Shown here one piece after another: positions 39,534 to 49,602 of a stretch of DNA of 64,000 bases (position 1 is its first letter; each line of letters starts with the position of its first letter). Source of the stretch: Paulinella micropora (taxonomy: Eukaryota; Cercozoa; Imbricatea; Euglyphida); NCBI GenBank assembly GCA_009731375.1, contig BJOX01000158.1, positions 493,553-557,552 on the forward strand. The letters run 5' to 3'. The translations under genes were made by a program, and so were the position numbers. Below the pieces are notes generated by a model. That model was not told the DNA's origin. It was given only the letters and a program-made list of their open reading frames with translations, and did no database searches.

Positions 39534-40761
39534 TGCGAACCTTCGAGACAAGCTCAGAAGAATTGATGCTTGTATGAAGCAGCATCCAACGGACGAAACA
39601 CAGGAGTATGAGGCGTTGTCCACCTTGTTGGACCCATCAATCCTCACACAAGGATTTGATGTTGTGGAATACAAGGCGTTGCGAGCGGTAGAGGTGTCGG
39701 CTAGGAGAGCAGCCTCAGACCTGCAGTGCACGGTGCCAGTTGCCGTCCTCTTGCAATACTTTAAAACTCATGGGTATCAGCATCTGTGTACTGGTACTTT
39801 GATTGGGTTTGAGATTTTTCAAGAGGTGAACGAAGGGCTGGGCATTGGCACGAGGTTGGCAGCGATCCTCACTGAGGTCAGCGCCAAGTACGGGCTCTTT
39901 TATAGCCGGAAGTCTATCATTTTGATACTTCCTGAGTGCTTGTGTACACGACACCCGAGCAAGCTCGCAAGGATCATACAGTCCTGTCCGACCTTCACGG
40001 CGGTGAAGACTGCGGATTTTTTAGAAACGAATATATACGAGAGGACTGTAGCGGCTACTCCGCCGGGCGACCTGTTCAAGGAGGTGCTCGACGCGTGTTC
40101 CGAATTGGACACGGCCACCGAGTCATTCTCCAGTGCCGCGACACAGGGGGTTGGAGGTGCTCAAGCAGCACATGCAACTCGAACGGCAGGTCTCAAGAGG
40201 GGGAGAGATGAGCCGACGCCGTGCTACCGCTATTTTTCATACATGGCGTGTAAGCATGAGGCACAGAAAGGAGTAGGCAATTGCCTCTTCAGCCACGACT
40301 CTCTTGATGATAGGCAGCGAAATCTTTTCCTTAGAGAGCTCGAAGGCATGAAAAAGACCATGTACGCCATGTACAAGAAGGAGTTGGAGGAGGGGAGGTG
40401 GAATGCGAATATGGTCTCGGATGCGGAGTTCCGGGAGGCCATCATTTACTTCCTTGACAGAATGAAGAGAAGGGAGAAGAGAGAGACATCGGGCCGATCA
40501 AAGGCGCCGACTAGAGGAGGAGGAGAGACGAGAGGATCGTCACGAGGGTCCCGAGGGACACCAAGAGGGGCGGCACCACGAGGACGAGGCTTTCGTGGAA
40601 GGGGAGGACGGACCCCAGCGCGCCCTCCCAGAGGACACGGATACTGGAATTATAGCACCAGTTCCAGCTCCAACTACCCCCAGCAAGCTTATACCGCTAC
40701 GGAGGGGGGACGTCAAGACGAAGACACCGGCTCAGGTGAGCGTGTTGTCGTCGTAGACTGA
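39415..40761 (+). CDS. Retrotransposon Gag, second ORF with CCCH zinc finger
   Basis: The frame is +1 relative to the first Gag ORF and overlaps it by at least 119 nt; it is open upstream too. Its listed first codon is TTG, the first ATG being at 39427, so translation by frameshift from ORF1 or a 1-base error that split one gag are both possible. It contains a C-x8-C-x10-C-x3-H finger (around CKHEAQKGVGNCLFSH) instead of the usual CCHC knuckle, then an Arg-Gly-rich tail (GRGFRGRGGRTPARPPRG) suited to RNA binding. It ends in TGA at 40759-40761. Confidence 0.75.
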   Translation: MSTVMTKRTDRLSYRPSKYTKSDATALTLFAETASQKDTDANLRDKLRRIDACMKQHPTDETQEYEALSTLLDPSILTQGFDVVEYKALRAVEVSARRAASDLQCTVPVAVLLQYFKTHGYQHLCTGTLIGFEIFQEVNEGLGIGTRLAAILTEVSAKYGLFYSRKSIILILPECLCTRHPSKLARIIQSCPTFTAVKTADFLETNIYERTVAATPPGDLFKEVLDACSELDTATESFSSAATQGVGGAQAAHATRTAGLKRGRDEPTPCYRYFSYMACKHEAQKGVGNCLFSHDSLDDRQRNLFLRELEGMKKTMYAMYKKELEEGRWNANMVSDAEFREAIIYFLDRMKRREKRETSGRSKAPTRGGGETRGSSRGSRGTPRGAAPRGRGFRGRGGRTPARPPRGHGYWNYSTSSSSNYPQQAYTATEGGRQDEDTGSGERVVVVD

Positions 40762-40836
40762 CGGGAGGAGAAGAGAGAGGAAAAGAAGAGAGAGAAGGAG
40801 ATAAAAACTGTTCTTTTTAATCCGACAGTCACAGTT
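40759..40836 (+). promoter_or_regulatory. Possible UGA readthrough site between gag and pol
   Basis: The gag TGA is followed by CGG, and the same frame stays open for the 25 codons up to the pol ATG at 40837. UGA followed by C, especially CGG, is a known leaky stop context. Gag and pol being in one frame separated by one stop is how readthrough retroelements make Gag-Pol. Confidence 0.55.
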
Positions 40837-43800
40837 ATGCCTACTGTTGATGAACAGGATACGAACGGTTCCGTTCCTCCCAGACGTGAAGGTGAAGGCA
40901 CACAGCCTCACAAGCCTCAAGGTAAGCACTTGCTAGTTCATCCTTCGAGAGCTAATATGATAAATGATGCGAATAGGAAGGCGAAGAAGGCGATGGAGGA
41001 GAGGAAGCCGAAACCAAAGGCTAGGTCTTCTCCTACGAAGAAGCAGCGGACCGTACCCCCGCCAAAGGACTCAATAGTCTCTGCTATAGACACGAGTACA
41101 CTCGGTGTACCAGACTCTGTCCAAAAGACACTCGAGATACCGGAAGCCCCGGAGACTCAAGAAGTTAAGTTGGCGGAAAAGGGGGGAGAACGAGAAGAGG
41201 ACAAGGAACTTGAGCTTAGACTCAAAACCCTAGAACGAAAAATTCATGTGCTAGCGGCTAGTTTACATAGACCAGACGCGCTATGCTACACTGACCTCTT
41301 TTGTGAAACTTTACAAACCACATTAAAAGTTGGTAATGATACGATGGCGAATATTAATATTGTCGGCCAGAAGTTTTTGAATAGTCACCGGACATGGGTG
41401 GACAAAAACATTAGAAAAACAAAGGGGACCCTAAAAGGGGTAGGCAGCCGTACGGAAATTACGGGCATCGTCACATTAATTTTCAAATTGAAATCCGGTC
41501 GAGTATATCGTGCGGACCTCTATGTTGTCCCCGATTACCACGGTTCAATCCTGCTGTCGTATGACCAATTGGCTACGATGGGGGCTGTGATCGATTGCGC
41601 CGCACGGCGGGTGATTTATGGAGTGAAGAATGGAGAGGAGGAGGATATTAATCCGATGACTGCTACTGACTCATACGAGGCTTTTGAGCTGAGTCTAGCA
41701 ACGGAGAGGAAAAAGTTGGCCTTCGTACATGAGGCAACTGAAGCCTATGTACACCCCTATGTCACAGTGCCGGAGGAACTGACCTGGACCGACAATTGGG
41801 AGACGGAGATGCAGGCGTATACGGTTACGATTCCCGCATGGGACAGAAAGTCTATTGATGACTTAGTCGTAGCGCGTAATGAGGAGATAATATGTGTTGC
41901 GAAACAGTGCCCGTCGTTGGCCAGATTCGCAGAAGGTGGCGGGGCAGATGTCCATATTACTAATGGCTACTGTTACCATGCGAAGGTGTCAGATGAGAAG
42001 AGAGAGGCGTTTGTGCCAAGGAGGAAGGGGCGTATCCCCGATACTCCAGCGGATGACATTAAAACTTTTATCACGAACTTTTGGGGCGATGTGCCTACCT
42101 GGCCGCGCTCATTAACTGAAGTGAAAAAGTGTCTACGGACTCTATTTGAGAGTAACAAGCCGTATACTGTCATTCTGCCATACAATGAGAAGGCGATCTG
42201 GGCACAGGAGATAAGGGACCGGCTTATTGATCATCCTATACCTGTTCCTTCTCGCAAGCAACAGTTAGTGGTGGCTTGTCGACTCGGGTCTCGGGAGCAG
42301 AGCAGTGCATACAAGCAAAAGCTCAGAGCCCAGGACAAGTTGAAATTGATACCTCAAGCTTTCACATGCTTTGATGGTTTCTACACCCGTAAGGCTCCGA
42401 TACAATACGCGAACCTTATTGATATGCTTGTCGGGCTGGGTCATGATGATGAGCCGGACACAGTCACGTATGAAAGAACGGGACTAGACGATTTGTCCGA
42501 GGAAGATTTGAGTTTGGAGGAGGACTTAGCGCCCCTCAAGGAGCATAAGAAGATGTCGGAGGAAGATTTCCAAGCGGCGGCGCGGAAATTTATAGAAGGA
42601 GTGGGTTCGGAGAGAGAGAAGGCGTTTCTCAAAGCTAAGATGGAGGCGTACAGAAAAATTTTCGACCCTCCTCGGGAAGGTGATGTAAAGTCGGATGACT
42701 TCACTGCTGTCATTTACAAGATACCGGGTGCGGAGCCATCTCCGGCACCACGGAGGGCAAATTTGAGCATACATGAGGCAAAAATAGCAGAGGAGAATGT
42801 GAGACAGTTGCTCGATGAGGACTTTATTGAGAGATCTACATCTCCAATTGTCTCTCAACCGAAAATCGTCCCTAAGCCAGGAGGAGAATGGCGCTTGACG
42901 ATCAATTATGCCCGTGTGAATAAGGTGCTAGAGGAAGAGAGAAATCCTCTGCCGACCTTAGAAGAAGGCAGAAGGGTGCTGCGGAATGCTAAATTCTATT
43001 CGGTCATTGACCTTAAGAACGGCTTCTGGCAGATACCACTGGACGAGAAATCCAGATGGCTGACTGCATTCGTTGTGTGTGGGTATGGAAATCAGTGGAA
43101 GGTGCTTCCAATGGGACTCAAACAGGCCCCGGGGCTCTTTCAGAAGGCGATGCAGAAGATGTTGAGCGGTCAATATGACGACCAGTCGGAGGATGGTTTT
43201 ATGAGAAGGAGAGGACAGAAGGCGGGAGAATATGCATTTTGTTACATCGATGACATCATCGTATACTCTAACACAATGGAAGAGCATATCGATCACTTGT
43301 CAGATGTCTTCAGGCGCATCGGAGCTTTTGGCCTGAAATGCAACCTAAAGAAATGTCAGCTTGCCAGGACAAGTGTGACGTATTTGGGTTACGAGATTTC
43401 TCATAATAGGGTCTCGATATCGCGCGAAAAGAGGGAGGAGATCATGAGTAGACAGTTGCCAAAGAATCGCACGGAGTTACACTCTTTTCTTGCGATGGCA
43501 CAGTACTACAGCCAGTTCATACCCGATTGGGGTGCAACTCGGGCTAAGCTGGAGAAGATGATTGATTTTGGAGACTTTGAGAAGTGGGATGAGGAGGCTT
43601 TGCAGGCGTTTAATACGCTCAAAGATCTCATTTACAAAGATCCCAAGGACGGCGGATTAGTACTTATGATGCCCGACTTTACGAAGCCGTTCGTAGTCGA
43701 CACGGATGCATCTAAGTTTGCGATTGGCGCGGTGCTGCAACAGGAAGATGAGGAGAAAAAGTTGCGCCCGATCATGTTTATTAGTAGAAAGCTGTGTGCG

Positions 43801-46581
43801 GCGGAGCGAAATTACTGCACGCGACAGAGGGAGGCGTTGGCAGTAGTATGGGCTCTCAAGAGGCTCAGAGAATACTTGTGGGGAGGACCTCTATTCACGG
43901 TTAGGACCGATCATCACAACCTTCTTTGGTTGATGAATCATGAACAAACCGGCCGTTTGGCGCGGTGGCAAGCTTTCTTGTCATGTTTCAATTTCACGAT
44001 GGTCTACTTACCGGGAAAGCGAAACGTAGTCGCTGATAGCCTTTCCAGGCTAGAGTTTCAGTCGGAGGTGTCGGCTCTCGTATCATCAGTGGAGATGATG
44101 GACCTGTCCACGGACAAGGTATACGAGGTGAGCCACATAGAGGCGATGCAGATGGCAAGAGGCGTTCGTTATGACCGCACGGGTCTACGATATAGTCCTC
44201 AAGGCCCGGAGCATGGCATATGCTGTGAGGCGCATGTTCTCGAAGACGCTGAGTGGTCTTATGAGGCATACGAGAACGCGAAGGCGAATATAAAAGAAGA
44301 GGAGGAGACGACTGAGGTCTGTACTGAACCTCCACAGGAAAATCGAAGCGAGCTTGATGAAGACCCGGAAAGGGTAGGAGTAAGGTTGGAGGACGGTACT
44401 ATTCATATCGCCTCGCCTACCGCGTGGAGGCAGCAACAGGCGACGGATCCGGAGTTCAAGGAGCTCATAACGTTATACAAGAACCCTAATGAGCTTAAAA
44501 AGACTCCACAGATCAAAGATCAGATGAAGGAGATGGCGTGGAGAGATGGGCTATTGTGGTACAAGGGCCAGCATGGCAAATTTGCATCACAGCCTGACAA
44601 ATGGACTCTCTGGGTACCAGAGAAGTTGAGGCGCTTTATATATGTCGCAGCCCATAACTGCCCCTTACTGGCACATCCGGGTCGACAAAGAACTCATTGG
44701 TTCATAGCGAGGCGATTTTGGTGGAAAGGGATGAAGGAGGAGATAGACAGGGAAGTGGACGCATGCATCCCATGCAAAACCACAAAGACACCGCTGAAGG
44801 CGAACTTTGGCCTGATCGGTACATTCCCGTTACACGCCGGGATGTTTGAATTTTTACACATCGATCATGTGGGACCTTTCCCCGAATCGGCAGAAGGGTA
44901 CAGATACCTTCTTACCGCAATAGATCGAGCCACCAATTATGTCTGGGTTGTTCCTATTAAGGACGCTACAGGCAAGACAACTGCGGAGGCTCTGATCGAT
45001 AGGATCGTCTCGCAGATCGGAGTGCCTAGAAAGATATGTTCTGATCGAGGTTCTGACTTTAATAATGAAGTCATCGACAGACTATCTAAGTACTACGGGA
45101 TGAAATGGCAATATGTTACTGCCTATAACCCGAGAGCGAATGGCAAGATCGAGCGGGTACATAGACCTCTCAAAGCCTCGCTTAAGATGTACTGTATGAA
45201 GAAGGAGAATCAGAGAGCCTGGGTGGAGGCAGCACCTTCATTTGCCTTTGCAATGAACTGTCTACCCTCATCGGCATTAGGAGGAGCCAGGAGCTCAGTC
45301 TCGCCATATCAATTGGTTTACGGCCGAGAGCCTAATATCCCAACCTCACTTCTGCATCCAAAAGACACTTGGGCAGATGAGGATGAGTTGTTCGGGATGA
45401 GACTAAGAGCGAAGATGGAGGCGGAACAAATAGTTGCGGCGCACAGGGAGGCGGAGCGCAGAAAGACTGACGCACAAGGAGTGCGACAAGCGCACTTAGA
45501 TCAAGTCCGTTTCCAGGTTGGGGATATTGTACTCTTGTACCATCCTCAAGTCCCTAAGGGGGTTAGCTCTAAGCTGTTTACCCACTGGAAAGGACCATAC
45601 CAGATCATGGAACAGATGGGACCTCTGAATTATAAGATCAGGGGTAGAGGGAAGGTGCAGATTGTGAATGTTCGAAGGCTGATCAAATATGACCCCTTCT
45701 TACTTGAGGATGAATCCGTTGAGGAGGCGTTGAAACGGATGAAGGAGGACTTCAAAGAGGTACCGCCTATACAGAAGGAGGATACCTTAGAGGAGGAGAA
45801 TGCCTATCGGGCACCGGTCACGGAGAAGGAGGAGACCGAGAAGGAGAGTAAGGAAGACTCAAACCGCAAAAGCGCGGCGGGGACTCAGTCTAAAGCCCCC
45901 ATAGTCCGCGGCGGTACGAAGGAGAAGTTCACGGAGGCGCAGAGGAGGAGAGCGCAAAACGATCTCATCTTCGACCAACCGAGGAAGGTGGCAAGGTCGA
46001 CGCGAGCGACGGATGTCCATGGAGGAGGAGGGGAGAAGGACACTAACCCGAACGCGGGTAATGTGGACATTCGACATGTGCGATGGAAGGAAGGAGAGGC
46101 GATTGCGGCCATCAAGTGGGTCCGAGACGCTTTTTATCTGTTGAGACCGGCAGAATCTCATGTTGCCGATGACACTCTCTCAGATCTTTATCTCATGCGA
46201 GCTGTGGCGGTCCCGCAGACTACACGGGCAGCACGGACATCGAAGAGATCCTTAGCAGCAAAAACGATACAACCGGTACTCCATTTTTGGAGAAGCATGG
46301 ACCCTGTTGAGGATCCAAAAGCTAGACAATATTTACCGGTGTACAAAGACGCGAAAAATCTCGAGACATGGGATGATACTATTACCCTTCGAGACAAAGA
46401 CCACACTGCGTGGACTATTCAGTCACTGCCTAGAGGAGTGCTTGACATTCCTTTTGACTTATCTTTGGGCGCCATCCCTAACAAAATATGGGACATTCTG
46501 GAGGAGTCGAAGTTTGACTTGACTTTTGTTGGCGGCCCGCCACCTGGCAAAGGGGTTCGCGCAAGGCGACGAAGGCAGTAA
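40837..46581 (+). CDS. Retrotransposon Pol polyprotein (1,914 aa)
   Basis: Approximate order: basic N-terminal region; retropepsin-like region at residues 155-250, where the expected DTG is NDTMA and a VVPDYHGSILLSYDQL block follows; reverse transcriptase 665-870 with VIDLKNGFWQ (about 724), LPMGLKQAPGLF and YIDD (about 803); RNase H 945-1060 with VVDTDASKFAIGA and RTDHHNLLWL; integrase from 1275 with CIPC, and catalytic D in HIDHVGPF, D in SDRGSDF and E in GKIERVHRP; a GPY-type module near 1585 (HWKGPYQI). A C-terminal extension of about 300 residues matches nothing I know. The frame has no stop. Confidence 0.93.
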   Translation: MPTVDEQDTNGSVPPRREGEGTQPHKPQGKHLLVHPSRANMINDANRKAKKAMEERKPKPKARSSPTKKQRTVPPPKDSIVSAIDTSTLGVPDSVQKTLEIPEAPETQEVKLAEKGGEREEDKELELRLKTLERKIHVLAASLHRPDALCYTDLFCETLQTTLKVGNDTMANINIVGQKFLNSHRTWVDKNIRKTKGTLKGVGSRTEITGIVTLIFKLKSGRVYRADLYVVPDYHGSILLSYDQLATMGAVIDCAARRVIYGVKNGEEEDINPMTATDSYEAFELSLATERKKLAFVHEATEAYVHPYVTVPEELTWTDNWETEMQAYTVTIPAWDRKSIDDLVVARNEEIICVAKQCPSLARFAEGGGADVHITNGYCYHAKVSDEKREAFVPRRKGRIPDTPADDIKTFITNFWGDVPTWPRSLTEVKKCLRTLFESNKPYTVILPYNEKAIWAQEIRDRLIDHPIPVPSRKQQLVVACRLGSREQSSAYKQKLRAQDKLKLIPQAFTCFDGFYTRKAPIQYANLIDMLVGLGHDDEPDTVTYERTGLDDLSEEDLSLEEDLAPLKEHKKMSEEDFQAAARKFIEGVGSEREKAFLKAKMEAYRKIFDPPREGDVKSDDFTAVIYKIPGAEPSPAPRRANLSIHEAKIAEENVRQLLDEDFIERSTSPIVSQPKIVPKPGGEWRLTINYARVNKVLEEERNPLPTLEEGRRVLRNAKFYSVIDLKNGFWQIPLDEKSRWLTAFVVCGYGNQWKVLPMGLKQAPGLFQKAMQKMLSGQYDDQSEDGFMRRRGQKAGEYAFCYIDDIIVYSNTMEEHIDHLSDVFRRIGAFGLKCNLKKCQLARTSVTYLGYEISHNRVSISREKREEIMSRQLPKNRTELHSFLAMAQYYSQFIPDWGATRAKLEKMIDFGDFEKWDEEALQAFNTLKDLIYKDPKDGGLVLMMPDFTKPFVVDTDASKFAIGAVLQQEDEEKKLRPIMFISRKLCAAERNYCTRQREALAVVWALKRLREYLWGGPLFTVRTDHHNLLWLMNHEQTGRLARWQAFLSCFNFTMVYLPGKRNVVADSLSRLEFQSEVSALVSSVEMMDLSTDKVYEVSHIEAMQMARGVRYDRTGLRYSPQGPEHGICCEAHVLEDAEWSYEAYENAKANIKEEEETTEVCTEPPQENRSELDEDPERVGVRLEDGTIHIASPTAWRQQQATDPEFKELITLYKNPNELKKTPQIKDQMKEMAWRDGLLWYKGQHGKFASQPDKWTLWVPEKLRRFIYVAAHNCPLLAHPGRQRTHWFIARRFWWKGMKEEIDREVDACIPCKTTKTPLKANFGLIGTFPLHAGMFEFLHIDHVGPFPESAEGYRYLLTAIDRATNYVWVVPIKDATGKTTAEALIDRIVSQIGVPRKICSDRGSDFNNEVIDRLSKYYGMKWQYVTAYNPRANGKIERVHRPLKASLKMYCMKKENQRAWVEAAPSFAFAMNCLPSSALGGARSSVSPYQLVYGREPNIPTSLLHPKDTWADEDELFGMRLRAKMEAEQIVAAHREAERRKTDAQGVRQAHLDQVRFQVGDIVLLYHPQVPKGVSSKLFTHWKGPYQIMEQMGPLNYKIRGRGKVQIVNVRRLIKYDPFLLEDESVEEALKRMKEDFKEVPPIQKEDTLEEENAYRAPVTEKEETEKESKEDSNRKSAAGTQSKAPIVRGGTKEKFTEAQRRRAQNDLIFDQPRKVARSTRATDVHGGGGEKDTNPNAGNVDIRHVRWKEGEAIAAIKWVRDAFYLLRPAESHVADDTLSDLYLMRAVAVPQTTRAARTSKRSLAAKTIQPVLHFWRSMDPVEDPKARQYLPVYKDAKNLETWDDTITLRDKDHTAWTIQSLPRGVLDIPFDLSLGAIPNKIWDILEESKFDLTFVGGPPPGKGVRARRRRQ

Positions 46582-47376
46582 GTGACATTTTTTTCTTTTA
46601 TCACGCGTCGGACATTGAAAGCTGCATGTGGATTAATCTCATAGTGCCCATGTCAGATCATGTCTTATTAAAATGTTTTTATACCATTGTTGTTACTTGG
46701 CATTTTTATCGCAACATATGAGTGCGAGGGTCAATCGGCAAATGGATACGACACCGTATAAGGGGATCGCTTGTGAGTTTAGCGATGGTGTTCCTGGTAC
46801 GACCCTGCTTCAAGTATCCAGGGTGATGTTCTCAAAAAATGTTCTCATAGTAGACATATTAAATTTTTTTCTTTGGATATACTTAATATCGTCATACCAG
46901 CACGGTCCGTCTCTACTTGTGTCGGCATATCGCATGGTCGGGCTCACTCACCCCGGCTTTGGATATAGTTATTAGGTCTGGCCCCCTAGTACTATATTAA
47001 GGTAACCGATTGAATACAAGGGTATGTTATTAAAAGACAATGTATTTACTGATCGGAAGTGTTTTTGGAGAAGGAGAAAAATTATAACGCTGCTTTTATT
47101 GCAATAGTAATACTATTTGTTCTTGACATACTGCCTCAGAATTAAGTTACGGGGGGGACAACAAGTGTGGAAGGAGGAGTTTTTATTTACAAAAACGAGG
47201 CTGGAGATTTATAGTTGACTCGTGTCTGGCGTATGCGTTTTATATATCCACTGCACCGTCTATCCGTGGGTTAATGCACTTAGTTGCGACACCCCGTAGC
47301 GTTTGTGCAGAAAAGAAATCAGCAATTATATGACGAAAATATTGCATATTTCCGTCATAAAAACGGGAAGGGGTAC
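46582..47376 (+). other. Retrotransposon 3' untranslated region and polypurine tract
   Basis: About 795 nt between pol and the 3' LTR. The purine run AAAAACGGGAAGGGG ends three bases before the LTR and is the likely plus-strand primer. A 100-codon frame (46673-46975) has a hydrophobic segment, but nothing marks it as an envelope gene. Confidence 0.65.
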
Positions 47377-47623
47377 TGTAGGCATCACCCCCCGGATAGC
47401 CGGTAAAAAGTACCCTTTTTCTGGTGTCAGGTGCACCTAGTTTTTTCCCATTATTTTCAATATCGTTTGGCAGGATTTGACCTAATGCCATTTTAACCTT
47501 GGTCTGTTGCCGTTTTCTTTTCGGCTTCACTGAGCTAATATAACGAGACATCATTCTCTTTTGGGGATTTGTGTCTGGTTGTATTACCGACTTTTTATTG
47601 AGCTATCTTCGGGGATTGTAACA
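47377..47623 (+). repeat. 3' LTR (247 bp)
   Basis: Same length as the 5' LTR with about nine substitutions, six of them A/C differences. It is followed directly by the GTGG target duplication. Confidence 0.93.
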
Positions 47624-47627
47624 GTGG

Positions 47628-47734
47628 CAAGTATTCTATTGTATCAAGTTAAAATAGTGCTTGCGTAAAAAAGATGGCATGATATCGATATATATATTCA
47701 AACTCATTTGAACTTACGAGGTGTGAAATGATGC
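47628..47734 (+). repeat. Host repeat, right part
   Basis: CAAGTATTCTATT and AAAATAGTGCTTGCG continue the host repeat interrupted at 37,205. Further partial copies of this end lie near 48,705-48,770, 55,186 and, inverted, 55,310-55,345. Confidence 0.7.
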
Positions 47735-48445
47735 AGATAAATGCACAAACTAGAAGGGTAGAGTGTTGTGCTCCTGTCCCTATGCTTGTTTGTGTTTTGT
47801 GTGTGTTCCTTCACTCCTCTGTCCACCGGGAGGCTTCTTATTGGTGTGAGTTTCTGTGTGAGATCAGCAAGAATGACAGAGAGTCTGTATCTGATGTCTC
47901 CTTGTGAGCACACAGATATGGATTGGGTTAGAGGGTACGAGACACCTGCTTGAGTCTAATCAAATTGTTTGTTTTGCAAAAGAGCTATGAGGGTTCTGTG
48001 TTGGAGTATTTGTTTTTGTCTGACGTCCCCGGGCCCGTGTGAGACAGGTCAGTGAAAATTCGTTCTGTTGCCCCGGCGTGTGGCAATGCAGAAAGAAATC
48101 AGCGGCCTAGTGATGTGGACTCCAAATGTAATGCCTCCAACGATAGCTCGTAGAAAGTCTGTAATATATATTAATACAACCAAACACAGTCCGACCCTCA
48201 AAAATGAGAATGATGCCACGGTCCGAGGTTCGTTGTACATATTAATACTAAGTTAGCTCAGTGAAGCCGAGATGAAAAGGAAAACGGCAACAGACCAGGA
48301 ATAAAATTGCATCAGGTCCAATGCGGACAAATGATACTGAAAAACAGGCTGGCCCGGAAAAACTATTAATAGGTGCACCTGTCACTAGGCCCGGAAAAAG
48401 GCACACGGTACTTTTTACCTGCTATCCGGGGGGGTGATGCCTACA
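47735..48445 (-). mobile_element. Inverted LTR plus leader fragment of a related element
   Basis: On the minus strand, 48445 to 48127 is a diverged LTR of about 320 b (starts TGTAGGCATCACCCC). It is followed by TTGGAGTCC and a leader that matches the intact element's leader in several blocks, such as CAAATACTCCA and TATCTGTGT, down to about 47735. It is therefore a 5' end fragment of a cousin lying tail to tail with the intact copy. Confidence 0.75.
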
Positions 48446-48948
48446 GAGGGGGCATCACACAAAAAATGACTGTCTCAGGGGGAGGGGGGGGGGGGGGGGG
48501 AGGGCCCCCCCCGNNNNNNNNNNTAATTCAAGTGTATTGATCATGAGTAAAATTTTTCTTGATTTTAATATATGAAATGAAAGATTTCATATTAATTTTA
48601 ATAAAAAATTTAAATATTATTTTTTATTGAACTTGAAAGTGACTTGAAATGGATGCCGTCCGGCATCCAGTGTCAGGCACAATATTACACTAAGACCTTC
48701 TGCTTTCCACTCAGACTCTACGAGTAGGAGTTTGAAGTGTAATATTTTATTAAAATAGTGTTTGCCAGTGCGCAAAACGAAGAATTCAAAAGTTGAAAAG
48801 CCGCAGTCACAGATGAAAGTTGCATGCTTGAAGCTATAAACCCGGGACCGAATCAGTAGTATGATCAGTAAACGGGGCCCGGAGTTCGGGCTTCTTCAAG
48901 CCACACTCACCGTGGCTCATACGAGTGTCACTGAGTTTCCTAGTCTTT
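48446..48948. other. Poly-G run, 10-N gap and unassigned AT-rich DNA
   Basis: A G homopolymer (48481-48500) and C run abut the gap at 48514-48523. After it there is AT-rich DNA with a partial copy of the host repeat around 48705-48770. No gene is seen. Confidence 0.6.
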
Positions 48949-49226
48949 TATTGCTGTTGACATTCAAGACAACAAAAAAAATTGATTTTTCTGTTTTGGT
49001 TGGAATTTCAGTTTTGGTTGGAATTTTGATTTTGGGTGAAAATTTGAATTTTTCAAATTAACTGCTATATTCGTCCGCAAAATATCGTAAATTTTCGCGA
49101 AATGTTACCGTTAAATTTGAAAATTTGAATTTTTGTCACAAAAATGAAAAACTGTCACAAAAATGAAAATCTGACACAAAAATGAAAAACTAATTTTTGT
49201 TGTTGTCTTGAATGTCAACAGCAATA
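48949..49226. mobile_element. MITE copy 2 (278 bp)
   Basis: Inverted relative to copy 1 at 3,655 and identical to it by eye except one base. It has the same TATTGCTGTTGACATTCAAG termini. Flanking bases do not match those of copy 1, as expected of independent insertions. Confidence 0.9.
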
Positions 49227-49541
49227 TTACTGCGGGACAATCAAGAGGAAAAATCTTCATCCTTTTTCAATTACCATACAGTATTAATATTAGTAACTTG
49301 AACATTACTTGATGACTACTGTCAGCGTATTGCTCTTGGTTATGAACCGTGATGACGGACCGGCCGGCGGAGGTCCTGATCAGCGCGACTTAAAAACAAC
49401 TATAAAAACGAATTGAAACCAAAACCTTAGTAGTAACCTTAGTTACAGTCGGTAAGCTTATTTTGATGCAGGTCCCTGCATGAAGCGATGTCGCCTCATG
49501 CCTTCTCTCGACAAAGTACGTACACGACATGCATATAGACG

Positions 49542-49602
<61 letters not shown>

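Larger units (their letters stand above)
37206..47623 (+). mobile_element. Ty3/gypsy LTR retrotransposon, 10.4 kb
   Basis: A complete-looking element: two 247-bp LTRs starting TGTAGGCATC and ending GATTGTAACA, flanked by GTGG target duplications (37202-37205 and 47624-47627). Gag is in two overlapping frames and pol follows. Domain order protease-like, RT, RNase H, integrase is the Ty3/gypsy order. LTRs differ at about 9 of 247 positions, so insertion is not very recent. A 10-N gap (37761-37770) lies in the leader between two direct repeats. Confidence 0.93.

Noticed and set aside
42441-46604. Several 70 to 113 codon minus-strand frames
   Set aside because: All lie opposite the uninterrupted pol frame and are shadows of it.
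46673-46975. An envelope gene downstream of pol
   Set aside because: Only 100 codons, one hydrophobic stretch, no signal peptide or processing site, and it lies in the 3' untranslated region.
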